From: Chryseolinea sp.
GTDB lineage: Bacteria; Bacteroidota; Bacteroidia; Cytophagales; Cyclobacteriaceae
Reading direction: 5' to 3'
Length of the DNA stretch: 42,648 nt
NCBI GenBank assembly: GCA_025923195.1
Contig: JAICGJ010000027.1
Coordinates: forward strand, 1-42,648
Part shown: positions 25,884 through 33,451 of the stretch, piece after piece
How positions within the stretch are numbered: the stretch's first letter is position 1
Layout: each line of letters opens with the position of its first letter
Notes under the pieces: model-generated
The model's input: the letters and a program-made list of their open reading frames with translations, nothing else
Told to the model about the DNA's origin: nothing
Database searches by the model: none
Program-made: the position numbers and the translations under genes

Positions 25884-26516
25884 ATGAAAACAAGTATGAA
25901 GAAGATTGTTATTTTTTTCGGGCTGATGATGGTGAGCACCATCATTTTTGCCCAGCGCAGGGTTGACCCTATGGAGCGCGCCAGTAAACAGGCCGACAAG
26001 ATGAAGACTGAACTGTCATTGGATGAAGTCCAGTACAAAGCAGTGAAAGCGATCAATGAGGAGTATGCGGAGAAACAAATTGAGGTGTGGCGGGACTCCA
26101 CGTTGTCAAGAGAATCAAAGCATGAAAGAATGAGAATGCTGCATAATGAAAAACACGCTGCCCTCAAAAAAGTACTGACGGAAGAGCAACATAAGAAACT
26201 CGAAGTTAATCGTGCCGCGCATGCAAAAAAGTACAGGGCCCGTATGGCAAGGCACCACGCCGATCGCGCGCAGCGAATGCAGAAGAGTTTGTCTCTTACC
26301 GATGAGCAGACTGCGAAAATCCAGGCTATTGATAAAGAATTTGCAAATAAATTCCGGGAATTGAGAAGCGACAGCACATTAGCAGGGGAAGATGCCAGGA
26401 CGCGAGCCAGGCTGCTCAGGGAAGAGTATCAGGCAAAGACAAAGTCGGTGCTGAGCGAAGAACAGTTGAGAAAATGGGAAGCCCAGAAAGCTGAACACAA
26501 ACGAAGAAGGTTTTAG
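25884..26516 (+). CDS. Spy/CpxP-like (DUF4890-type) periplasmic protein, internally duplicated
   Basis: This 210-residue secreted protein has a signal peptide (about 1-23, ending IFAQ) followed by highly charged helices. Two homologous units are visible, at about 44-107 and 135-199. Each begins LSL(D/T)(D/E)xQ, has a central DSTL (71-74 and 163-166) and ends L(T/S)EEQxxKxE. A basic linker (KYRARMARHHADRAQ) joins them. Such helical Spy-like proteins act as periplasmic chaperones or metal/stress sensors in other bacteria; the role here is inferred. A strong terminator follows at once, so it is a single-gene unit. Met5 is an alternative start. Confidence 0.82.
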   Translation: MKTSMKKIVIFFGLMMVSTIIFAQRRVDPMERASKQADKMKTELSLDEVQYKAVKAINEEYAEKQIEVWRDSTLSRESKHERMRMLHNEKHAALKKVLTEEQHKKLEVNRAAHAKKYRARMARHHADRAQRMQKSLSLTDEQTAKIQAIDKEFANKFRELRSDSTLAGEDARTRARLLREEYQAKTKSVLSEEQLRKWEAQKAEHKRRRF

Positions 26517-26528
26517 CATCGCATCTTG

Positions 26529-26556
26529 GCCCGCTTTTTAAGCGGGCTTTTTATTT
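26529..26556 (+). terminator. Strong intrinsic terminator
   Basis: GCCCGCTT (26529-26536) pairs perfectly with AAGCGGGC (26540-26547) around a TTT loop, followed by TTTTTATTT. It lies 13 bases after the stop of the Spy-like gene and separates it from the ribokinase operon. Confidence 0.9.
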
Positions 26557-26712
26557 CAGCAGCTTACTTTCGCGCACTTTGCGTGAAACATTTTTAAACA
26601 CGCACTTTACAGACAGACGCTAATTAGAACTAACTTATTGTCGACAGAAGCGCACTAAGTATTTGCTTCGCGGAGTAATATATCACCGCTGACCGAGTAA
26701 CTTATCGAGACC

Positions 26713-27639
26713 ATGGCCATACCCATCTATGTTATTGGCAGTTCGAATACCGATATGGTCATAAAAACCACAAGGCTGCCTATGCCAGGTGAAACGGTAA
26801 TGGGCACAGACTTCTTTATGAATCCAGGAGGTAAGGGAGCAAATCAAGCGGTAGCCGCTGCACGCTTAGGTGGCAAGGTGACCCTCGTGGCGCGCGTTGG
26901 CAATGATCTATTCGGTCGACAGGCACTAAAACAATTTCAACGCGAAAATATTGATACCAGGTTTATCGGAACTGATAACGAACATCCTTCCGGTGTAGCA
27001 TTGATCGGGGTGGATGCCCAGGGTGAGAATAGCATCATGGTCGCCGCTGGATCTAACGGATACCTTGATGAACAGATGGTTGAAGAAGCATTGGAATCCA
27101 TACATGAGCCTGCGATTATCCTGACACAACTGGAAATCCCCTTAGATACTGTCGAGCTTGCCATCAAGAAAGGAGTGGCCAAAGGATGGAAAGTCATTGT
27201 CAATCCTGCTCCGGCGCGGCTGATCAACAAGGCTGCTTTCCGAGACCTGTACCTATTGACACCCAATGAGTACGAAGCGGAAATATTGACCGGAGTTCGG
27301 GTAACGAATATTGACTCGGCGGAGCAGGCAGCCCAAACGTTACGCCAGCTAGGTGTTTCTAACGTTGTAATAACGTTAGGTTCACGAGGTGCCTTTTTGC
27401 ACACGCAATCACTGGGGAAAGTTATTGCTGCGCCGACCGTCACTCCGATTGACACCACAGCCGCAGGTGATTGTTTCAACGGCGCGATCGCGGTGGCATT
27501 ATCACAAGGCATGGAACTGGAAGAGGCGGTCGGATTTGCCTGCCGGGCGGCATCTGTTTCAGTCACTAGAATGGGAGCGCAATCGTCAATGCCTTCACGA
27601 AAAGAACTAAACGAAATTTTTCCACAGTCGACCTTGTAA
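26713..27639 (+). CDS. rbsK: Ribokinase
   Basis: This is a 308-residue cytoplasmic PfkB-family kinase that phosphorylates D-ribose to ribose 5-phosphate. The ribokinase hallmark PGGKGANQAVAAARLG (38-53) and the ATP/anion-hole motif DTTAAGDCFNGA (247-258), with catalytic Asp253, are intact. NPAPA (164-168) and TPNEYEAE (183-190) also match ribokinase rather than fructokinase. It is the first gene of a five-gene same-strand cluster (permease, TIM barrel, GMC oxidoreductase, nucleoside-hydrolase-like) that runs to 32390, which supports ribose derived from nucleosides or ribosides as substrate. A PfkB pseudouridine or nucleoside kinase remains an alternative but fits the motifs less well. Confidence 0.9.
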   Translation: MAIPIYVIGSSNTDMVIKTTRLPMPGETVMGTDFFMNPGGKGANQAVAAARLGGKVTLVARVGNDLFGRQALKQFQRENIDTRFIGTDNEHPSGVALIGVDAQGENSIMVAAGSNGYLDEQMVEEALESIHEPAIILTQLEIPLDTVELAIKKGVAKGWKVIVNPAPARLINKAAFRDLYLLTPNEYEAEILTGVRVTNIDSAEQAAQTLRQLGVSNVVITLGSRGAFLHTQSLGKVIAAPTVTPIDTTAAGDCFNGAIAVALSQGMELEEAVGFACRAASVSVTRMGAQSSMPSRKELNEIFPQSTL

Positions 27640-27660
27640 ATTCCAAATACATTTCCACAC

Positions 27661-28662
27661 ATGTTTATTGTTCAGGACTATACGCTCGCTGTTGTGTTTT
27701 GTGTCATAACCATGATCTGTTGGGGATCATGGGCAAACACACAAAAGTTATCCGCCTCAACCTGGCGGTTCGAGTTGTTTTATTGGGACTATGTTCTTGG
27801 AATAGTAGCATTTTCAATCTTTCTGGCCTTGACACTGGGAAGTGTTGGTAATGAGGGTAGACCCTTTGCGGCGGACCTTGCTCAGGCAGATGGGGAAGCG
27901 CTGACGTCAGCATTTATGGGTGGCGTTATCTTCAATGCTGCAAATATTCTGTTGGTGGCTGCTATTGCCATTGCAGGCATGTCGGTTGCCTTTCCCGTGG
28001 GGATTGGCCTGGCGCTTATTATAGGTGTTATTGTCAATTACATCCGGGTGCCCGTAGGCAATGTCTTTTTGTTGTTTGGGGGCGTTGCATTTATTCTCGT
28101 TGCTATGATCCTGAATTCAGGGGCCTATCGTAAGATGATGTCATCCTCAAAGTCGGTGTCAACAAAGGGACTGTTGCTATCTGTAGTAAGCGGGGCGATG
28201 ATGGGTTTGTTTTACAAATATGTTGCTGCTTCAATGTTCGAGGATTTTACCAGGCCTGAAGAGGGAAAGTTAAATCCGTATACCGCTGTATTTATTTTTT
28301 CGATTGGTATTTTGGTCAGCAACTTTGTATTCAATTCCTTGTTGATGAGGTTTCCTTTTGCTGATAAACCTGTATCGTACACGGATTATTTCCGGGGTTC
28401 TCTTCGTAATCATATGACAGGGATTCTGGGGGGCTCAATTTGGTGCCTGGGTATGTCCTTTAACATCATAGCATCCGGGACGGCGGGGCCTGCGATCTCA
28501 TATGGTCTTGGCCAGGGTGCCACAGTAGTCGCCGCGTTGTGGGGCATTTACGTGTGGAAAGAGTTTAAGCAGGCCCCTAAGGGGACGGATATCATATTGA
28601 AAATAATGCTTGCGTGTTTTGCGGTGGGATTGTCTCTGATCATCTTGTCCAGGAACCAGTAA
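27661..28662 (+). CDS. 10-TM DMT/GRP-type sugar or nucleoside permease
   Basis: This 333-residue integral membrane protein has about ten helices. It opens with MICWGSWANTQKL in the first helix/loop, a pattern seen in the GlcU/RhaT/ureide-permease branch of the drug/metabolite transporter superfamily. The middle has AGMSVAFPVGIGLALIIG and the last part ASGTAGPAISYGLGQGA. It starts 21 bases after ribokinase, so it is very likely cotranscribed with it and imports ribose or a riboside across the inner membrane. It is often auto-annotated as a multidrug permease, but the context argues against that. The Bacteroides rus ribose locus also combines a permease, ribokinases and nucleoside hydrolase. 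Confidence 0.82.
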   Translation: MFIVQDYTLAVVFCVITMICWGSWANTQKLSASTWRFELFYWDYVLGIVAFSIFLALTLGSVGNEGRPFAADLAQADGEALTSAFMGGVIFNAANILLVAAIAIAGMSVAFPVGIGLALIIGVIVNYIRVPVGNVFLLFGGVAFILVAMILNSGAYRKMMSSSKSVSTKGLLLSVVSGAMMGLFYKYVAASMFEDFTRPEEGKLNPYTAVFIFSIGILVSNFVFNSLLMRFPFADKPVSYTDYFRGSLRNHMTGILGGSIWCLGMSFNIIASGTAGPAISYGLGQGATVVAALWGIYVWKEFKQAPKGTDIILKIMLACFAVGLSLIILSRNQ

Positions 28663-28769
28663 GATCCATGAATGTAACTTCATGTATGATTCTTTATTGC
28701 ATTTGCGTGCAGAGCAAGGTAAATTGTGAACAAACGTTCGACTTCCTAGATGACTGTTTCCATTGAAAG

Positions 28770-29678
28770 ATGAAGGAAAAATACCCACGGCGCCAATTCT
28801 TTAGGACTTCCATGACGGTAGCAGGATCGGCCATGATGGGCAGCTTCCTTAACCTCTCCTCCCCAAAAAATATCGCGAAGGTTCAAGTATGCGGACACCT
28901 TTGGGTCTATGCCAGCCGTTATCCGCCAGATTGGGACTGCACGCCGATCTTAGAGCAGGTATTCAGCGATTTTAGCTATGCTGGAATAGAAGGAGTCGAG
29001 CTGATGGAACGGAACCTGCGACACCCCGACATCGTGGAGCAAACCATGGGTTTCATTGAGAAATACAAGGTACCCGTCACTGGCACATCGTACAGCGGGG
29101 ATATGTGGAAACGCGGAGAGCATACTAAAATACTGGAGGATGTAGCGTTGGTATTAGAGCGCTTACACAAGCTCGGTGGCCATACGCTTGGCATTACAGT
29201 GGGAAATGCCGGCAGGAAAAAAACGGAAGGTGAACTGGATGCGCAGGCAGATCTACTCAAAAAGATCATGAAGGTTTGTGATAATAACAAAGTCCAGCCG
29301 AATATTCACAACCATACATTCGAAGTGATCGACGATATGCATGACCTCAAAGGTATTCTTGAACGAATCCCGGATATAAAACTTGGACCCGATCTTAATT
29401 GGCTAGTGCGAGGAGGGGTAGACCCTGTGTGGTTCATAAAAAATTACGGACATAGGATGGTCTACATGCACATACGCGATCAGAATGCCGATGGCAAATG
29501 GACTGAAGCAGTGGGTGAAGGAGTGATGGATTTTCCGGCTATCGCCAAGGCACTCAAGGAAATCAACTATAACGGGCGTGCCGCTATCGAGCTTGCTTTT
29601 GAAGGTCCACCCGTAAACGAAGTGAGGGAGAGCTGGAAAAAAAGCAGGGCACATGTAAAGGAAGTTTTTGGGTGGTAA
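28770..29678 (+). CDS. Tat-exported xylose-isomerase-like TIM-barrel protein
   Basis: This 302-residue protein has a twin-arginine leader (PRRQFFRTSM, then a short hydrophobic core to about residue 30) and an AP-endonuclease-2/xylose-isomerase-like TIM barrel. Likely metal and catalytic residues are the HNHTFE segment (180-185), Asp208 in GPDLNW, His234 in YMHIRDQ and Glu274 in AAIELA. Members include sugar-phosphate isomerases, epimerases and keto-glycoside-cleaving subunits. Tat export argues against a phosphorylated substrate and for a free sugar, glycoside or nucleoside in the periplasm. It is followed by the GMC gene after 2 bases, a close coupling that suggests the two proteins act on the same compound. 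The 107-bp gap to the permease may hold an internal promoter. Confidence 0.85.
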   Translation: MKEKYPRRQFFRTSMTVAGSAMMGSFLNLSSPKNIAKVQVCGHLWVYASRYPPDWDCTPILEQVFSDFSYAGIEGVELMERNLRHPDIVEQTMGFIEKYKVPVTGTSYSGDMWKRGEHTKILEDVALVLERLHKLGGHTLGITVGNAGRKKTEGELDAQADLLKKIMKVCDNNKVQPNIHNHTFEVIDDMHDLKGILERIPDIKLGPDLNWLVRGGVDPVWFIKNYGHRMVYMHIRDQNADGKWTEAVGEGVMDFPAIAKALKEINYNGRAAIELAFEGPPVNEVRESWKKSRAHVKEVFGW

Positions 29679-29680
29679 AT

Positions 29681-31393
29681 ATGAGTATACAACAGGATTC
29701 GACAAATCTCAATATTAGAAGTGTTCCCCAACAAACGTATGATGCTATTGTCATCGGCTCCGGCATTTCTGGTGGGTGGGCGGCAAAGGAATTATGTGAG
29801 AAGGGATTAAAGACGCTGGTGCTTGAACGTGGCCGCAATGTGGAACACGTGAAGGATTATCCTACAGCGACCATGCATCCGTGGGAGTTGCCGCGACGCG
29901 GGGAATTGACCCTTAAGATGAAGGAAGAAAATCCGATCGTCAGCAGGTGTTATGCATTCGATGAATCCACACAACATTTTTTTGTAAAGGACCAGGAGCA
30001 TCCGTATACACAAGTCAAACCCTATGATTGGATTAGAGGCTATCAGGTAGGTGGCAAATCACTGCTCTGGGCACGATGGACGCAGCGCTGGAGCGATCTG
30101 GATTTTGAGGCAAACGCTAAAGAGGGAATTGCTATCGATTGGCCTATACGCTACAAGCACATTGCCCCATGGTATTCGCATGTTGAGAGGTTTGCTGGCA
30201 TAAGCGGTAACAGGGACGGCATTCCACACCTTCCCGACGGCGAATTCCTTCCTGCGATGGAAATGAATTGTATCGAGGACCACTTCAAGAAGAGCCTGGA
30301 GGAAAACTATGCTGACAGGCGCCTCATTATTTCCCGCACGGCGAATTTGACTGTACCCTTAAATGGCAGGAGTGCCTGTCAATATAGAAATCTCTGTGCC
30401 CGGGGCTGTCCCTACGGGGCCTATTTTAGCAGTAATTCTGCGACACTCCCGGCGGCAAGGGCGACGGGCAACCTTACGTTGCGCCCGTTTTCTGTCGTTC
30501 ATTCTATTATTTACGACGATAAAACACAGAAAGCGAAAGGCGTTCGGGTCATCGACACTGAAACAAAAGAGGAATTGGAGTTTTACGCGAAAATTGTTTT
30601 TGTAAACGCTGGTACCCTCAACACCGCTTTGATCTTATTGAACTCAACATCATCAAGGTTTCCTGATGGTTTTGGGAATGACAATGGGTTGCTGGGTCAT
30701 TTCCTCATGAATCACAATTATCGCGGTCGTGTGGGGGGGTCTTATGATGGCTTCCAGGATCAATATTATTACGGAAGGCGACCTGCCGGAGTATACCTAG
30801 CGCGCTATAGGAACGTGGGCAAGGATGTGCAGAAAACGTTCGTCCGTGGGTATGCTTTTGCTGCCGGCGGCGGTAGGAGTGCGGGAGATACCCATAATTT
30901 AATTGGAGCACCCATTAAGGAAGCGATGGCTAAACCAGGTGCCTGGGGGTTGTGGATGACTGGAATGGGTGAGTGCCTACCTTACAAGGAGAACAGGGTG
31001 TATCTCGACAAAAGTAAAACGGACGCGTGGGGAATCCCTCAACTAGCCATTGACTGTACCTTCAAGGAAAATGAACTTTCAATGCTTAACGATATTCTTG
31101 AAAGCGGGGCGGAGATGCTGGAAAAAGCAGGCTTTAAAAATGTTTACACCAACGATACAAAACAGGCCCCAGGACTAGATATCCATGAAATGGGAGGCGC
31201 CCGGATGGGCAACAATCCCAAAACCTCGATACTGAACAGCCACAACCAGGTCTGGGGTGCCAAGAATGTTTTTATCACCGATGGAGCCTGCATGACCTCA
31301 AGTGCCTGTCAGAATCCATCCCTCACGTATATGGCCATGACCGCCAGGGCGACAGATTTTGCTGTCAGCGAATTGAACAAACAAAACATCTAG
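29681..31393 (+). CDS. GMC-family FAD oxidoreductase
   Basis: From ATG 29681 this is a 570-residue flavoprotein; a GTG nine bases upstream is possible but overlaps the previous stop. The FAD-binding GSGISGG (26-32) and following LERGR, the GMC signature region YQVGGKSLLWARWTQRW (121-137), a Cys233-x5-Cys239-x3-Cys243 cluster and the C-terminal active-site His502 (DIHEMGGARMG) and Asn545 (ACQNPSLTY) are all present. It belongs to the sugar/glycoside-oxidising branch found beside gluconate 2-dehydrogenase subunit 3 genes, but no such small subunit is in the window. It has no signal peptide. It probably oxidises a sugar hydroxyl to a keto group, consistent with the adjacent TIM-barrel gene. Confidence 0.88.
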   Translation: MSIQQDSTNLNIRSVPQQTYDAIVIGSGISGGWAAKELCEKGLKTLVLERGRNVEHVKDYPTATMHPWELPRRGELTLKMKEENPIVSRCYAFDESTQHFFVKDQEHPYTQVKPYDWIRGYQVGGKSLLWARWTQRWSDLDFEANAKEGIAIDWPIRYKHIAPWYSHVERFAGISGNRDGIPHLPDGEFLPAMEMNCIEDHFKKSLEENYADRRLIISRTANLTVPLNGRSACQYRNLCARGCPYGAYFSSNSATLPAARATGNLTLRPFSVVHSIIYDDKTQKAKGVRVIDTETKEELEFYAKIVFVNAGTLNTALILLNSTSSRFPDGFGNDNGLLGHFLMNHNYRGRVGGSYDGFQDQYYYGRRPAGVYLARYRNVGKDVQKTFVRGYAFAAGGGRSAGDTHNLIGAPIKEAMAKPGAWGLWMTGMGECLPYKENRVYLDKSKTDAWGIPQLAIDCTFKENELSMLNDILESGAEMLEKAGFKNVYTNDTKQAPGLDIHEMGGARMGNNPKTSILNSHNQVWGAKNVFITDGACMTSSACQNPSLTYMAMTARATDFAVSELNKQNI

Positions 31394-31400
31394 CAGAGGT

Positions 31401-32390
31401 ATGAAAAGCTTATCCCTAGTTTCAAGATTTTTATTCATAGTCCTGGCTTCAGCAACAATGGCTGTACACGCGCAATCGGAAAAATCAGTGGCAGTCATCT
31501 TCGACACCGACATGGGTCCTGACTACGACGATGTTGGTGCCATAACGTTACTTCATGCATTCGCAGACAAAGGCGAGGCCATTATTCTCGCAACGATTGC
31601 CAGTACGAAATATGAGGGCGTAGGCCCAGTGCTAAGCGTGTTGAATACTTATTTCAAAAGGCCGAATGTACCCATCGGCGTACCGCGGGGTAATGCACTT
31701 ACCTTGCGTGACATTCAGCATTGGAGCGATACATTGATTGCCAGGTATCCCCATTCGATCAAGAGTAACGATGGGGCTATGGATGCCGTGGATTTGTATA
31801 GGAAGGTGCTGGCTCTGCAACCCGACAACAGTGTTACCCTCATTACTGTCGGCTTCTTAACCAACATCGCAGATCTGCTGCAGTCAAAGCCGGATAACCA
31901 CTCACCTCTCCCCGGCGTTGATCTTGTGAATCGAAAAGTCAGCAAGCTTGTAAGCATGGCCGGCAAGTTTCCTTCAGGTAAGGAGTTCAATGTGGCCGAA
32001 GACGCAAGGGCATCCATGTATGTTTTTAAGAACTTCAAGAAGCCGATTATTCTGAGTGGTTTTGAGATAGGTGAAAAAATAAAGACAGGACTTCCCCTTA
32101 TTCAAAACAACAAAATCAAGAATAGCCCGGTGAAGGATGTGTTCCGGATTTCTATACCGCTTGATCCCGAGGATAAGAATGGAAGAAGTAGCTGGGATCA
32201 GTCGGCAGTTTTGGTAGCTGTCCGTGGAGCGAAACCATTTTACAAGCTGGAATGCGGGGTCATGACCGTAAATCCGGATGGAAGTAATGGCTGGGACCCG
32301 AATGGAAAGGCGCATTGTCGCCTGGTTGAGGATAAGCCTAGCTCCGACGTTCAGAAGGTAATCAATGATCTAATGATGCATCAGCCTTAA
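31401..32390 (+). CDS. Secreted nucleoside-hydrolase-like protein
   Basis: This 329-residue protein has a signal peptide (about 1-24, ending VHAQ) and an IUNH-type fold. The calcium/ribose-binding Asp cluster reads FDTDMGPDYDD (Asp35, 37, 41, 43, 44), with an insertion relative to the usual DTDxGxDD. A VGFLTNIADLL segment (150-160) and EFNVAEDARAS (195-205) match the conserved nucleoside-hydrolase core. The late active-site block reads SSWDQSA (Trp265-Asp266), where classical inosine-uridine hydrolases have His-Asp. It should release ribose from a nucleoside or related riboside in the periplasm. It starts 7 bases after the GMC stop and ends the operon. Its stop abuts that of the convergent MBL gene. 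Confidence 0.85.
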   Translation: MKSLSLVSRFLFIVLASATMAVHAQSEKSVAVIFDTDMGPDYDDVGAITLLHAFADKGEAIILATIASTKYEGVGPVLSVLNTYFKRPNVPIGVPRGNALTLRDIQHWSDTLIARYPHSIKSNDGAMDAVDLYRKVLALQPDNSVTLITVGFLTNIADLLQSKPDNHSPLPGVDLVNRKVSKLVSMAGKFPSGKEFNVAEDARASMYVFKNFKKPIILSGFEIGEKIKTGLPLIQNNKIKNSPVKDVFRISIPLDPEDKNGRSSWDQSAVLVAVRGAKPFYKLECGVMTVNPDGSNGWDPNGKAHCRLVEDKPSSDVQKVINDLMMHQP

Positions 32391-33269
32391 CTATTGCTTC
32401 GTGGCTCTCAACTTTGTCGGATCGTATACGATTTGCGCACGCTTGTAACCGCATACGAGACCTTTACCCACAAAGCTATCATACGGTTTACCTTGACAAG
32501 TGCCCGCAATAATCCGTTCGGCACAGGTGATCTGTTCACCTATGAAACTTTTGTCAATCGGCTCGCCATGCGCTGGGAAAAGTGTGGTGAATTCCTTTTC
32601 ACGATTTTGTAGTTTCTTCAGGCTACCCAAATATGTTTCAAGAGGCAGGGCATCTTTCGGGTGCAGCCACACAAGGGTATTATCATTATCCCCCGTATAT
32701 AGAACTTTGTCCTCGTGATCCAATAGGCAAATACTTCCGGGCGTGTGACCGGGTACATGAATAACTTCGATTTTACGGTCACCGAGGTTAAAGATTTGAC
32801 CGTCTTCAACGGGAACAAGAACGGGGTAGTATAGGGTATCCGTGGCATGAAATTCTACCGAGTCAGGTAATGGATTCCTGACCATAGCCTTAATAGTATT
32901 GGTACGCATCGCCGACGTGCCAAAGAAACGAAGCATATTAAAATCATTCGGATGAGCGTGCACTTTTGAAAACTGGTTATTACTTCCCGAATGATCAGGA
33001 TGGGAATGGGTATTGACAACGATCAACGGAAGGTTGCTAATGGATTTTATGTATTCCTTGAGGTTGGCAGCACCTATCCCGCAATCTATGAGAAGTGCGC
33101 TATCCCGTCCGGCAATAAGGTAGATGTTGTCCACATCGCCATCAGAAATTCGCCAGGCGTTTTTGTTAATTTGTTTTGTTTTGAACCAGGGGTGGCCTGT
33201 AATGGTTTGAGATTGGCCGCATAGAGCGAGCGCTCCCAAAAGCTGTAGAACCAGAACGATAGTTTTCAT
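32391..33269 (-). CDS. Secreted metallo-beta-lactamase-fold hydrolase
   Basis: This 292-residue protein has a signal peptide (about 1-20) and a full set of MBL metal ligands: THSHPDH (His88, His90, Asp92, His93), His175 in VPGHTPGS, Asp194 in YTGDND and His234 in FPAHGEP. The fold covers glyoxalase II, lactonases, arylsulfatases and beta-lactamases. The VPGHTPGS and PAHGEPI pattern is glyoxalase-II-like, so a thioester or lactone hydrolase is as likely as any antibiotic role. It is convergent with the nucleoside operon, with the stop codons directly adjacent, and stands alone. A 182-bp gap separates it from the divergent helicase gene. Confidence 0.88.
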   Translation of the reverse strand: MKTIVLVLQLLGALALCGQSQTITGHPWFKTKQINKNAWRISDGDVDNIYLIAGRDSALLIDCGIGAANLKEYIKSISNLPLIVVNTHSHPDHSGSNNQFSKVHAHPNDFNMLRFFGTSAMRTNTIKAMVRNPLPDSVEFHATDTLYYPVLVPVEDGQIFNLGDRKIEVIHVPGHTPGSICLLDHEDKVLYTGDNDNTLVWLHPKDALPLETYLGSLKKLQNREKEFTTLFPAHGEPIDKSFIGEQITCAERIIAGTCQGKPYDSFVGKGLVCGYKRAQIVYDPTKLRATKQ

Positions 33270-33451
33270 TTTATGAAGCTTGAAATCGGATTCACTTTAT
33301 ACCTAAAAAGACGCGCCTGGCACACTTTGGTTGCACAAAAGGATTGTAAGTCTTTGCTACAATTTGGATAAATAGTCTAGCCCGATTTTATCAGGAAATC
33401 CAGATAGCATACGCGACCGGTAATTGCGGATGGGTCCGTATATTTAGTACG

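Noticed and set aside
25874-26377. 167-codon antisense frame over the Spy-like gene
   Set aside because: The hydrophobic Leu/Ser/Ala-rich product is an artefact of the charged Lys/Glu codons on the sense strand.
26937-27662. Long antisense frame over ribokinase (241 codons)
   Set aside because: It is a shadow of the ribokinase gene. The sense protein has full family motifs and the antisense product has none.
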